This document shows, piece after piece, positions 26,357 to 34,652 of a stretch of 64,000 nucleotides of DNA; the stretch's first letter is position 1; each line of letters starts with the position of its first letter. A program made the translations under genes and the position numbers. This DNA is from Phycisphaerae bacterium (GTDB taxonomy: Bacteria > Planctomycetota > Phycisphaerae > UBA1845 > JAFGLZ01). Below the pieces are notes generated by a model, which worked only from the letters and a program-made list of their open reading frames with translations, was not told the DNA's origin and did not search any database. The stretch spans positions 1 through 64,000 of the forward strand of contig JAFGLZ010000140.1 of NCBI GenBank assembly GCA_016927755.1, written 5' to 3'.

Positions 26357-26947
26357 CTATGAACGGATGTTGACGACGATGGCTTTGGGCGTCGTGGGGC
26401 AGTGGTGCTGGCAGACGCCGCAGCCGACGCAACCGGCGTCGAGGACTTCGACTTGTCCGTAGTCGGTGATGCGGATGGCCTCGGGGCCTATCGGGCATTT
26501 CTCGGCGCAGAGTCCGCACTCGTGTCCTTTGGCCAGGAGGCAGACGTTGGGGTAGACCTCGGCGAGTCCGATGGCGATATCGGATCGCTCGACGACGACG
26601 AGCGCGCCGCTGGGGCAGGCGTTCATACAGGCCAGGGCGTCGCAGAGGACGCAGGGGGCGACGTCGGGGTCGATGTGGGGCGTGCCCGATTGCTCGCCGT
26701 CCTCGCTCTGGTACTGGCGGATCGCGCCGGCCGGGCAGGCCTCGACGCAACTGCCGCAACGATGGCAGTGATCGAGGAAGAGGTCTTCATCCAGCGCGCC
26801 CGGGGGGCGTAGGACCGTCCGCTGCCTGGGCTCGGGGAGCTTCTCTTCGAGGTAGTCGGCGACGGGTCGGAGGGCCCGTCCGAGCCCTTCGAGGAAGAAC
26901 CGCCTTCGATTGTGCGGGTCGACGTCTTCGATTCGATCTTTTGACAT
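26357..26947 (-). CDS. Four-cluster ferredoxin (NapG/MauM-like 4Fe-4S protein)
   Basis: 196 residues from ATG 26947; ATG 27004 would add 19 residues and cannot be excluded because neither start has a strong SD. Four cysteine motifs bind iron-sulfur clusters: CHRCGSCVEACP, CVLCDALACMNACP, CGLCAEKCPIGPEAI and CVGCGVCQHHCP. The N terminus contains NRRRFFLEGLGRAL, a twin-arginine-like patch seen in MauM/NapG proteins, but no long hydrophobic stretch follows, so export is doubtful. It should transfer electrons, but no partner oxidoreductase is adjacent. Confidence 0.88.
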   Translation of the reverse strand: MSKDRIEDVDPHNRRRFFLEGLGRALRPVADYLEEKLPEPRQRTVLRPPGALDEDLFLDHCHRCGSCVEACPAGAIRQYQSEDGEQSGTPHIDPDVAPCVLCDALACMNACPSGALVVVERSDIAIGLAEVYPNVCLLAKGHECGLCAEKCPIGPEAIRITDYGQVEVLDAGCVGCGVCQHHCPTTPKAIVVNIRS

Positions 26948-27034
26948 ACAGCGGGTAGTCCGTCCGATTCTCGGGTCGATCACGGCCTCGCCGGGGCGGT
27001 CCATCGGCCCACCGTCGAGGGGGAGGCGGGTCTC

Positions 27035-28756
27035 CTATGGCGCGGTCGGGTCGATGTTCACCTGTCGGATCGTCACGGGTCCCCACTGGCCGGTGACGAG
27101 CCGTGCCTGCACCATGACATGGTAGCTGCCGGGGGCGAGGGACTCAAACACGCGCTCGGTCTCCGAGGTGTCGCTGCCGTCCGGCGGGGTCATGCTCGGC
27201 TTGGGCGAGATCCAGCATCGGTAGCGGTCGACGGGCATCGGGCTTTCGGGCGATCCATTCGCGACGGTCCATCGCGAGACGACGCTGGTGGCGGGCGTCG
27301 GTCTGCGGGTCGGGTGGCTCGGGCAGGCGATGCTCAGCACCGGCAGGGGCATGGCATGCTCGATGCGCAAGCGGACGGCCTTGTCGCGACCTCGTCGGAT
27401 CGGGACGTCGTTGATCGTCAGGACGCCGCTCTCGTCGGAGGCGGCCCTGCCGGTCGGGCCATCCGGGACGACGGCGTATCGGAACGCGCATTGGCGGGGC
27501 ACGGGAAAGCCCAGCATGCCGCGTGGGGAGACGCTGAACGTCATTGACTCGACGGGACAGCGTTGCCATTCGTTGCCTTCGTCGCTGAGCCAGAGGGCGA
27601 TTTCGAGCCGTTCCGGAAGGTCGACGATCGAGGTCGGGTCCCATCGGCAGAAGTCGTTAATCAGGCCGCGGGGGTTTCGCGTCGGATGCTGGCGGGCGTG
27701 CCACTGTCCGAGCTTCTCGGGCACGCCGAGGTGTCCCTGCGAACCGTTGCTGAAGGCAAACGTGGGCAGGTCCAATCGGATCAGCCCCTTGCCGAGGGGG
27801 CTGAAGTCGGCGCGCCACGTGCCCATCGGATCGCCGCGATCGTGGCCGCTCATGTCCCAGACGAAAGTCCCGGGCACGACGCCTTGCTCGAAGAGTTGGA
27901 GGAAGCTCCGGCCGGGGGGGTTCAGCGAGGTGAGGTACTGCTCGAAGGGGACGACCTTGTCGAGGCGTCCGTGCCGGACGTCGAGCCAGACGGGGCATCC
28001 GGGGCGGTTGGCCATCAGCCACGGCACGCTCGTGTATTGCCAGACGCTGACGTCGGTGTCGGCGACCTTGAGGTCGAGCTTGATCGGGCCGAAGGTCTTT
28101 TGCGCCAGGGGCAGGAGCATAGGCAGGGCTCGCATGTCGATGGGCGGCTTGTCGGCCTCGGCGCCGATGACCCACTCGGGATGGTGGAGGGCGAACAGGA
28201 GCGCTCCGCCGCCGCCCATCGATCCGCCGCGGATCCAGATTCGGTTCGGATCGACGTTGTATTTCCTGATCGCGAACTCGATGTAGTAGATGAGTCGGCG
28301 CTGGGTGTACGGGACGACGACGCTGTCGGGCTTGGGCGGCTTGGGCGCCTGGTCGTGGTATCCGAACCATCCGGTGTGCCCGATGTCGCGCGTGTTATCG
28401 TCTGGGAAGAGGACGACGTGGTCGGTGAGGCCCCGTTCGTGGCGGTTGAAGTCGCCGCTACGGCTGTGGAGCAAGATGACCAACGGCGGCTTGCTCGAGG
28501 GGCTGACGCTCGTCTTGAGGAACGGCAGGCGGACCAGGAACTCGTAGAAGCCCTGATCCACGTTGGGTCCCTTGAAGTAGTCTCCGGCGTGGTGTCGGAA
28601 CTGATGGTACACGTATCCCCAGCTCGTGGACTGCTTGATCCGCGTGGGCTCGGGCAGGTTCGCCGGTCTTGAGGACGGGAAGGCGCCCGGCGCGGGGGAG
28701 CCCCACGCAAGGCAGATACACCCACATGCTGCCGGGATGAGTTCTCTCCAGGGCAT
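27035..28756 (-). CDS. Secreted alpha/beta hydrolase (esterase-like) with C-terminal beta domain
   Basis: 573 residues. ATG 28756 is preceded by GGTGGAG at 8 bases and starts a signal peptide (ELIPAACGCICLAWG). The catalytic triad can be read: Ser in RGGSMGGGGALLFALHHPEW, Asp in HGRLDKVVPFEQ and His in MSGHDRGDP. PLVILLHSRSGDFN supplies the oxyanion strand. The last 130 residues contain fibronectin-III-like sequence (SRWTVANGSPES, VFESLAPGSYHVMVQARL). It probably hydrolyses an ester of a polymer or glycan outside the cell. Divergent from a lipoprotein gene at 28913. Confidence 0.83.
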   Translation of the reverse strand: MPWRELIPAACGCICLAWGSPAPGAFPSSRPANLPEPTRIKQSTSWGYVYHQFRHHAGDYFKGPNVDQGFYEFLVRLPFLKTSVSPSSKPPLVILLHSRSGDFNRHERGLTDHVVLFPDDNTRDIGHTGWFGYHDQAPKPPKPDSVVVPYTQRRLIYYIEFAIRKYNVDPNRIWIRGGSMGGGGALLFALHHPEWVIGAEADKPPIDMRALPMLLPLAQKTFGPIKLDLKVADTDVSVWQYTSVPWLMANRPGCPVWLDVRHGRLDKVVPFEQYLTSLNPPGRSFLQLFEQGVVPGTFVWDMSGHDRGDPMGTWRADFSPLGKGLIRLDLPTFAFSNGSQGHLGVPEKLGQWHARQHPTRNPRGLINDFCRWDPTSIVDLPERLEIALWLSDEGNEWQRCPVESMTFSVSPRGMLGFPVPRQCAFRYAVVPDGPTGRAASDESGVLTINDVPIRRGRDKAVRLRIEHAMPLPVLSIACPSHPTRRPTPATSVVSRWTVANGSPESPMPVDRYRCWISPKPSMTPPDGSDTSETERVFESLAPGSYHVMVQARLVTGQWGPVTIRQVNIDPTAP

Positions 28757-28879
28757 CCGTGACTCCACCTCGTGCTTGGCGGCTCCCATGATATGGGCAA
28801 ACGATTGGCGATGGAACGCCGGCGGTTCGTCGCTGAGCCCGTGTGAGAGGGGCGGGCAGGTCGGGCCGGTTGGGCGAGG

Positions 28880-28907
28880 TTGTGGAGCCGCCCCTCCGTA
28901 TGATAAT
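28880..28907 (+). promoter_or_regulatory. Promoter placing the transcript start at the lipoprotein ATG
   Basis: TTGTGG at 28880-28885 and GATAAT at 28902-28907 with a 16-bp spacer. The expected start near 28914 coincides with ATG 28913/ATG 28916, so the mRNA may be leaderless. No Shine-Dalgarno sequence lies before the ATG. Confidence 0.5.
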
Positions 28908-28912
28908 GTGTC

Positions 28913-29743
28913 ATGATGCTTGCGCATCTTCGGCGACAGAATCTCCTTGGAGCTTACGGGGGGCTGGCGGGGTCGCTCCTGGGGGGCTTGGTCTTGCTGA
29001 CGGGTTGCGTCGACCCGCCGTCGGACTACGGCCCGGTCCAGGCGGACGTCGTCGTGAGCGACGGCACCGATTTCGACTATCTGTGGGAATCGACGCTCCG
29101 CACGCTTCGCCGCGTCAACCTCACTCCGGACCGGCAGGATTCGCGTGAAGGTATCATCACGACCAAGCCCATCACTTCGCAGCAGTGGTTCGAGTTTTGG
29201 CGTCATGATTCGCTCGGGCCGTATCAGTGGGTCGAGTCGAGCATGCACACGACGCAGCGACACGCGATCGTGAGGATTCAGCGTCAGCCGGAGCCCGGGC
29301 ACTACCGGGTCAGCGTCGAGGTCGAGGTGTTCCGCTACAGCGCGCCCGAGCGGCAGGTTTCCACTCCTTCGGGGGCGCTGCTGATGTACAGCGAGAAGTT
29401 GCCCACCGAGCAGGGCGAACGACTCCAGCCCATGGAGGACGTGCACTGGGTGCGTCTGGGGCGCGACCCTCAGTTGGAGGGTCTGCTGCTCAGGCGGATC
29501 CTGAACCACTATCCAGGCACGTACGAGCTCGTCGAGGAGCCGTTCGAGCTTGACGAGCCCGTCGAGGAAGAGATCACCACGGGGAATCCACCTCCCTCGC
29601 AAGAAGGCGCGCGGGGGGCCTCGTCCCCCGTCCCGTCGGCGCCAGAGCCCCCAGCGCCCGCCGCGGTCGTCAGGCCGATCGTGGGCGAGCGGGCCAAGGC
29701 GGAGTGGCGGCGCGGCGAGCCCGTCGGTCCGCCCGTGCCGTAG
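28913..29743 (+). CDS. Lipoprotein of unknown function
   Basis: 276 residues. The signal peptide has a hydrophobic run ending in the lipobox LLTGC (Cys32), so a lipid-anchored envelope protein is expected. The middle is a mixed alpha/beta domain (FDYLWESTLRTLRRVNLTPDRQDSREGIITTKP) reminiscent of small lipoproteins that use a DUF-type two-layer fold. The C-terminal 60 residues are Pro/Ala/Glu-rich and likely unstructured. Divergently transcribed from the secreted hydrolase. No family was recognised with confidence. Confidence 0.75.
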   Translation: MMLAHLRRQNLLGAYGGLAGSLLGGLVLLTGCVDPPSDYGPVQADVVVSDGTDFDYLWESTLRTLRRVNLTPDRQDSREGIITTKPITSQQWFEFWRHDSLGPYQWVESSMHTTQRHAIVRIQRQPEPGHYRVSVEVEVFRYSAPERQVSTPSGALLMYSEKLPTEQGERLQPMEDVHWVRLGRDPQLEGLLLRRILNHYPGTYELVEEPFELDEPVEEEITTGNPPPSQEGARGASSPVPSAPEPPAPAAVVRPIVGERAKAEWRRGEPVGPPVP

Positions 29744-29763
29744 TCTCCGATCCACAGCTCCGC

Positions 29764-29791
29764 TTGACCCGTCCGCCGGTCGGTCCATAAT
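29764..29791 (+). promoter_or_regulatory. Sigma70-like promoter for URO-D family gene
   Basis: TTGACC at 29764-29769 and CATAAT at 29786-29791, spacer 16 bp. The predicted start near 29798 leaves a 25-base leader containing the SD before ATG 29825. Confidence 0.6.
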
Positions 29792-29824
29792 GATCCCGTC
29801 CGCATGTTGATGGAGAGAGAGCCC

Positions 29825-31045
29825 ATGACACCGCGCGAGCGCGTGATGACGTCCGTGAATCATCAGGAGCCGGACCGGTTGGCGGTCGATCTCGGCGCGA
29901 TGCGATCGACGGGCATCCAGGCGATCGCCTACAACCGTCTGAAGGCCCACCTCGGTCTGCCGTCCGGTTGGACCCGGGTCTACGACCTCGTGCAGCAGCT
30001 CGCCGAGCCGGAGCCGGGGGTGCTCGACTTGCTGGGGATCGACGCGACGGATGCGGGGTGGGACTTCCCGACGACGTGGCGGCCGTGGTCGCTGCCGGAC
30101 GGATCTCCTGGTGAGGTGCCGGATTGGTTTCAGCCTCGTCGCGAGGGCGAGGCGTGGCGCGTGTACGTCGGGGACCAGCTCGTTGCGGAGATGCCGCCGG
30201 GGTGCTTCTATCTGACACAGCTCTGCTGGCCGATGGTCGAGGGACTGGATATCCCGCCGGGGGGGCTCGAGTCGATCATGCCGCTGGTGATGTGGGCGGG
30301 CATCCCGACGCCGATGTTCGCGGGGGGGCTGAGCGAGGAGAACCTCGGTCGGATCGCGGATCACTGCCGGCATCTGTACGAGGACACGGACCGGGCGCTG
30401 ATGCTCGGGTTCGGGGGAAATCTGTTCGAGTGGCTGACGTTCCTTCGGCGGATCGACAACGCCTTGATGGACCTTGTCTTGGACCCGGAGGACGTTGAGG
30501 CCGTTCTGGACAAGCTGGTGGAGATCCACCTGGGAAATCTCGACAAGGTGTTCGCGGCGGTGGGCGAGACGGTCCAGCTCATCCAGATGGGGGACGACCT
30601 GGGCACGGAGCAGGGCCCGTTCTTCTCGCCGGAGATCTATCGGCGGCTGTTCAAGCCGCGGCACAAGATTCTTTTCGACTACATCCACAAGCACTCGAAG
30701 ATGAAGGTCTTCCTGCACTCGTGCGGCTCGCTGTACAAGATCTTGCCGGACCTGATCGAGGCGGGGGTGGACGTGATCAACCCGGCGCAGATCTCGGCGG
30801 CGGACATGGGCGCGGCCAAGCTGAAGAAGGAGTTCGGCAAGGACCTGACGTTCTGGGGCGGGGGTTGCGACACGCAGACGGTTTTGCCGCGGGGCACGCC
30901 TCAGGAGGTCCACGATCACGTCAAGGAAACGGTGGACATTTGGGCCCCTGGCGGGGGGTATGTTTTCTGTCAGGTCCACAACATTCTGGCCGACGTTCCT
31001 CCGGCGAACGTCGAGGCGATGTACAAGGCGATCGGGCGGTTGTGA
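29825..31045 (+). CDS. Uroporphyrinogen decarboxylase-family protein (probable methyltransferase)
   Basis: 406 residues from ATG 29825, preceded by GGAGAGAG; ATG 29804 is less likely. MTPRERVMTSVNHQEPDR is the typical start of the URO-D/MtaA superfamily. VFLHSCGSLYKILPDLIEAG and FWGGGCDTQTVLPRGTPQEV give a His-x-Cys plus a distant Cys, the zinc-ligand pattern of cobamide- or folate-linked methyltransferases rather than of heme-pathway HemE. The likely reaction is methyl transfer to or from a zinc-bound thiol or a demethylation; the substrate is unknown. No corrinoid protein is adjacent. A second family member is at 42529. Confidence 0.82.
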   Translation: MTPRERVMTSVNHQEPDRLAVDLGAMRSTGIQAIAYNRLKAHLGLPSGWTRVYDLVQQLAEPEPGVLDLLGIDATDAGWDFPTTWRPWSLPDGSPGEVPDWFQPRREGEAWRVYVGDQLVAEMPPGCFYLTQLCWPMVEGLDIPPGGLESIMPLVMWAGIPTPMFAGGLSEENLGRIADHCRHLYEDTDRALMLGFGGNLFEWLTFLRRIDNALMDLVLDPEDVEAVLDKLVEIHLGNLDKVFAAVGETVQLIQMGDDLGTEQGPFFSPEIYRRLFKPRHKILFDYIHKHSKMKVFLHSCGSLYKILPDLIEAGVDVINPAQISAADMGAAKLKKEFGKDLTFWGGGCDTQTVLPRGTPQEVHDHVKETVDIWAPGGGYVFCQVHNILADVPPANVEAMYKAIGRL

Positions 31046-31184
31046 TCGCGGGGGGCATCGGCTTGCGGTCATTCACTTGGACGCGGCGGATCTCGTGGTG
31101 TACCATTATGGGGTAGACGTTTCCCATCCCTCTCGCCAAGGGCGGCTCGTGTGCGACCGCCGGGGCGGGTGCGGAGGATCTGCC

Positions 31185-32231
31185 GTGATCACGCCGAACA
31201 GGGGGTTTCTCTTTACGATTCTGTCGCTCATGATCTTGGCTGGCATCGGTCTGCCGTGCATGGCCGACGCGCAGGCGTCGCTGGAGTCGGTCGAGTGGGT
31301 GGCCGAGGGCCAGGCCGAGGCGGGTGGGCCGTCGGCGGAGGTCGAGGTGATCGATCTGGCCAAGCGGGCGGGCGTCGAGAAGGTCATCGGCAGCGATGAT
31401 CGAGAGAACGTCGGGAACACGACCGCGTATCCGTGGCGGACGATCGGCAGGATCACCGGTCGGTTCAGTAACGGTGATGGGACCGAGACGAGCATGCGGG
31501 GCACGGGGGTGTTGATCGGTCGCAAGACCGTGCTGACGTGTGGGCACGTGATTGTCGATCAGCAGCAGTGGGCCCAGGGCATGACGTTCGCCCCGGGCAA
31601 GGACGGCAGCTACGAGCCTTACGGACGGATCAGCGTGGTCAAGAAGCGCGTTCCCAAGATCTACTTCGATCAGGAGGATGCGGACTATGACCTGGGTCTT
31701 CTGGTGCTCGAGACGGCGATCGGGAACGAGACGGGCTACATGAAGATGGACGCCAAGTCGACCAGCTTCTTCGACAACGCCGGCCTGAGCATCGCCGGGT
31801 ATCCGGGGGATTTGGGCGAGACGACGGAGCTGTACTACGCTTTCGGGCATTCGGCGGGCCTTCAGGGCAATCTGATTCTGCACAAGGTGGACACCGCGAG
31901 CGGTCAGAGCGGCTCGCCCGTTTGGGTCTACTATCAGGAGGACGACCTCCGGCAGCTCGTCGGCGTTCACGTCCGCGGCAGCACGCAGCGCAACTACGCC
32001 GTGCGGATCACGGACTCATACTTCAACTGGATCAACGACTACCTGAAAGAGAACGACACGGTCTACTACGACACGTCGGGCTCTTCGAGCACGGGCAGCA
32101 CGAGCAGCCGGCCGGGCGATCAGAACGAGTCGTTTCTGGGGGCGTGCGCCGGCCCCGCGCTAGGCGCATTCATCCTGTTGGGGTTTCTGGGTTTCTGTCT
32201 GATTCGGCCCGGTTCGCCGGTTCGTCGCTAG
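31185..32231 (+). CDS. Secreted trypsin-fold (V8-like) serine protease with C-terminal anchor
   Basis: 348 residues from GTG 31185 with GGAGG 7 bases upstream. A signal peptide (LFTILSLMILAGIGLPCMADAQA) is followed by a chymotrypsin-fold domain: His in LTCGHVIVD, Asp in ADYDLGLLVL and Ser in SGQSGSPVWVY. After a Ser/Gly-rich linker the protein ends with CAGPALGAFILLGFLGFCL and a basic tail (RPGSPVRR), a Cys-Gly / hydrophobic / Arg arrangement like the CTERM-type sorting tails. An endoprotease attached to the cell surface is inferred. Its paralogue follows 250 bp downstream. Confidence 0.85.
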   Translation: MITPNRGFLFTILSLMILAGIGLPCMADAQASLESVEWVAEGQAEAGGPSAEVEVIDLAKRAGVEKVIGSDDRENVGNTTAYPWRTIGRITGRFSNGDGTETSMRGTGVLIGRKTVLTCGHVIVDQQQWAQGMTFAPGKDGSYEPYGRISVVKKRVPKIYFDQEDADYDLGLLVLETAIGNETGYMKMDAKSTSFFDNAGLSIAGYPGDLGETTELYYAFGHSAGLQGNLILHKVDTASGQSGSPVWVYYQEDDLRQLVGVHVRGSTQRNYAVRITDSYFNWINDYLKENDTVYYDTSGSSSTGSTSSRPGDQNESFLGACAGPALGAFILLGFLGFCLIRPGSPVRR

Positions 32232-32359
32232 GCATTCTCTCGTCATGAGCCTGCCGTTACGAAGGGACGTAGCCCCGGGCAAGTCTCCGCGTTGAAGTGT
32301 TAGTGCGACTTTTCTTCCGCATCGGCTAACCCACCCTTTTCTATCGTGTCTATCTCGAC

Positions 32360-32396
32360 AATGAGGCCGATGGCGAGCACCCACACAGGCCTCATT
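32360..32396 (+). other. 9-bp hairpin in the leader of the second protease gene
   Basis: AATGAGGCC at 32360-32368 pairs with GGCCTCATT at 32388-32396 across a 19-base loop. It lies in the 250-bp spacer between the two protease genes, without a T-tract. It may be a weak terminator of the first gene or a leader structure of the second. Confidence 0.4.
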
Positions 32397-32481
32397 CGGT
32401 GCGGTTTCCAGAGACAGTCCAATTGCCGGGATGCGGACAAGAGTCATGTGGACCCGAACGCTATCAGTGCGCCCTGGGGGG

Positions 32482-33591
32482 ATGAGTACTCACCTAGCGG
32501 CACTCGTCGTCGCATTCATCTTCTGCGGCAGCGCCTGGGCCCAGATCACGGTCGAGGACGGGGACGATCGGCCCTGGTTGGAGGCGCCTTGGGACGACGC
32601 GGAGGAGGGCCCCGTGGAGACGGAGGTGGTCGATTTGGAGAAGACCGCCGCCGAGCAGCGCGTCCTGGGCCAGGACACTCGGAAGTACGTGAAGTCGACG
32701 ACGAGCTACCCCTATCGAACGATCGGACGGATCCGGGCGGACTTCTCTTCGGGCGGCATCGCGGGCACGGGCGTACTGATCGGGCGCAAGACGGTGCTGA
32801 CCTGTGCGCACGTGGTTACGAAGAACCGGAGCTGGGGCAAGAACATGACGTTCACGCCGGGCCAGAGCGGCAGCTACAAGCCGTACGGTTCGATCAAGGT
32901 CGTCCGCAAGTTCGTTTTGACCAAGTACTTCAACAACAACAAGGAGCGGGGCTACGACATCGCGGTGCTCGTGCTCGACAAGGCGATCGGGCACAAGACG
33001 GGCTACATGGTGATGGCCCACAACACGGCGTCGTACTTCAGCAAGACCAGGGGTCTGAACACGGCCGGCTATCCGGGCGATCTGGGCGGGACGAAGCTCT
33101 ACCTTGCCTACGGCAAGTCGGCCGGTACGACGGGGAATCTGGTGCGGCACTACGCCGACAGCGCCGGCGGTCAGAGCGGTTCACCCGTGTGGATCTACAA
33201 TACGTCGGGCAAGACGCGGCGGCTGGTGGGGGTGCACGTGGCGGGCGACTCCAGCTACAACCTGGCCGTTCGTCTGAGCAAGACCTACTTCGACTGGATC
33301 AACCGGAAGCTGAAGGCGTACGACACGGTCTACTACAAGACCTCGGCGCAGAAGGCGGCGGGGGATGAGGTGATGATCGACGAGGTTTGCGACGTCGAGC
33401 CGGACGAGGATACGGCCACGGTTGCCGGCGCGGAGACGTCCTTGCCGAATCCGTTCGTGCCGAGCGGGCTGCTGAACACGGACGGTCAGGCCTCCCCTGC
33501 GGCCTGTGGCAGCTTTGGGCCGGTGGCGCCGGTGACGCTGACGGTCTTCGGCTTCGTTGCGATCGGCGGCGGTCGGCGGCGTTGGATGTGA
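32482..33591 (+). CDS. Secreted trypsin-fold serine protease, paralogue of the preceding gene
   Basis: 369 residues from ATG 32482, which gives a compact signal peptide (STHLAALVVAFIFCGSAWAQ); ATG 32431 or 32446 are alternatives. The triad is His in LTCAHVVTK, Asp in RGYDIAVLVL and Ser in GGQSGSPVWIY, in the same order and spacing as in the neighbour. The C terminus is CGSFGPVAPVTLTVFGFVAIG followed by GGRRRWM, again Cys-Gly, a hydrophobic stretch and arginines. Tandem duplication is likely. It ends at a perfect bidirectional hairpin. Confidence 0.85.
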   Translation: MSTHLAALVVAFIFCGSAWAQITVEDGDDRPWLEAPWDDAEEGPVETEVVDLEKTAAEQRVLGQDTRKYVKSTTSYPYRTIGRIRADFSSGGIAGTGVLIGRKTVLTCAHVVTKNRSWGKNMTFTPGQSGSYKPYGSIKVVRKFVLTKYFNNNKERGYDIAVLVLDKAIGHKTGYMVMAHNTASYFSKTRGLNTAGYPGDLGGTKLYLAYGKSAGTTGNLVRHYADSAGGQSGSPVWIYNTSGKTRRLVGVHVAGDSSYNLAVRLSKTYFDWINRKLKAYDTVYYKTSAQKAAGDEVMIDEVCDVEPDEDTATVAGAETSLPNPFVPSGLLNTDGQASPAACGSFGPVAPVTLTVFGFVAIGGGRRRWM

Positions 33592-33620
33592 TTCTTCTTT
33601 CGATTGACGGCATGTCATTC

Positions 33621-33651
33621 GGGCTCGAGGTGGGACACCCACCTCGAGCCC
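33621..33651. terminator. Perfect 14-bp hairpin between convergent genes
   Basis: GGGCTCGAGGTGGG (33621-33634), loop ACA, CCCACCTCGAGCCC (33638-33651). It lies 30 bp after the protease stop and 21 bp before the end of the SDR gene on the other strand, so it probably terminates transcription from both sides. No long T-tract. Confidence 0.75.
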
Positions 33652-33671
33652 GTTGGCGTTTGGTGCGTCGA

Positions 33672-34487
33672 CTAGGTGATCCTCAACTGGAGGCGGTCGG
33701 TGTCGGCGATGTCTTGGGCTTCGGCCAGGAGCTTGTCGGTGTCGGTTCCGGCCGAGAGGATTCGGCCGGCGAGGGGTCGGGACTTTAGCTCGGCTAGGAA
33801 GACGGCCATGGCGGCGGCCTTGTCGGGGGGGTACTGCTTGTCGCCGTCGAAGCTGCCTTTCATCATCGGGAGGTACTTCTGTCCCTCGTCGCTGAAGACG
33901 TGATGCTCGGTCAGCCGGGTTCGCACGAAGCCGGGCGACATCGCGTAGACGTAGACGTCGTGGTCGATGACCTCATGGGCCAGGCACTCGGTGAAGCGGG
34001 CGACGGCGGCCTTGCTCGAGGCGTAGCCGGAGCCGAAGGGGAGCGGGTTTCCGGTTCCTCCGCCGGTGAGGGTGACGATCCGGCCGGACCTCCGCTCGAT
34101 CATGTGGGGCAGGACGGCCTGGCAGCAGTTGAAGGTTCCCAGGGAGTTGATGGTGACGTCTCGCCACCACTTGTCGGCGTCGACCTCGGCGACGGGGCCG
34201 AGGGCGTAGAAGCTGCCGGCGTTGTTGATGAGGACGTCGATCGGGCCGAGCTCGTCCTGGATTTGGGCCACGGACTGTCTGACTTTGGCCAGGTCGCAGA
34301 TGTCGGTCGGGTAATGTCCGGCGCGGCCACCCGCGTTTCGGATCTGGTCGGCGACCTGTCGAATCTCGGTTTCGGTTCGGGCGACGCAGGCGACCGCCCA
34401 GCCGCGCTCGGCGAGGGCGAGCGACATTGCCTTGCCGATACCGCGTCCGGCTCCGGTGACGACGGCGCAACCCAATTCGTTCAGCAT
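33672..34487 (-). CDS. Short-chain dehydrogenase/reductase
   Basis: 271 residues from ATG 34487 with AGGAGA 8 bases upstream; ATG 34625 is too far. The nucleotide-binding motif VTGAGRGIGKAMSLALAERG, NNAG in LINNAGSFYALG and the catalytic YASSK are present. The position of the usual catalytic Ser is within TLTGGGTGN, where Thr may replace Ser. Cytoplasmic NAD(P)-dependent oxidoreductase; the substrate is unknown. It is downstream of a Gfo/Idh/MocA gene on the same strand (160-bp spacer holding a palindromic repeat), so a joint sugar- or polyol-catabolic role is possible. Confidence 0.87.
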   Translation of the reverse strand: MLNELGCAVVTGAGRGIGKAMSLALAERGWAVACVARTETEIRQVADQIRNAGGRAGHYPTDICDLAKVRQSVAQIQDELGPIDVLINNAGSFYALGPVAEVDADKWWRDVTINSLGTFNCCQAVLPHMIERRSGRIVTLTGGGTGNPLPFGSGYASSKAAVARFTECLAHEVIDHDVYVYAMSPGFVRTRLTEHHVFSDEGQKYLPMMKGSFDGDKQYPPDKAAAMAVFLAELKSRPLAGRILSAGTDTDKLLAEAQDIADTDRLQLRIT

Positions 34488-34629
34488 GGTGGGTTCTCCT
34501 GATGACAGTACCGTTTTCTCATGCAGGTGTGAGCAGTGATTCTCGCACCAGGACCCCATGATGTCCACATGACGGGGAGAGCACGCAGACGATCGCGTCT
34601 CCCGCAACGCGGGTATCTTGCGCAAGGAT

Positions 34630-34652
34630 CACGGGCGGGACGCCCGTGCTAC
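34630..34652. repeat. Palindromic repeat CACGGGC-GGGAC-GCCCGTG
   Basis: Arms 34630-34636 and 34642-34648, followed by CTAC as in the copy at 5662. The trailing CTA supplies the TAG stop codon (34651-34649) of the Gfo/Idh/MocA gene, so the repeat overlaps the coding end. Confidence 0.75.

Noticed and set aside
26900-26947. Tat export of the ferredoxin based on NRRRFFLEGL
   Set aside because: No hydrophobic region follows the arginines, so export is not supported.
27035-31072. A 1345-codon minus-strand frame covering 27035-31072
   Set aside because: Only the part from 28756 downward encodes a protein with a signal peptide and a hydrolase domain. The upstream part is antisense to two real plus-strand genes.
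32231-32330. A c-di-GMP (GEMM) riboswitch, suggested by GAAGGGACGTAGCCCC
   Set aside because: The rest of the GEMM consensus, including the GCACA/GGAAA-type loop and tetraloop receptor, is absent.
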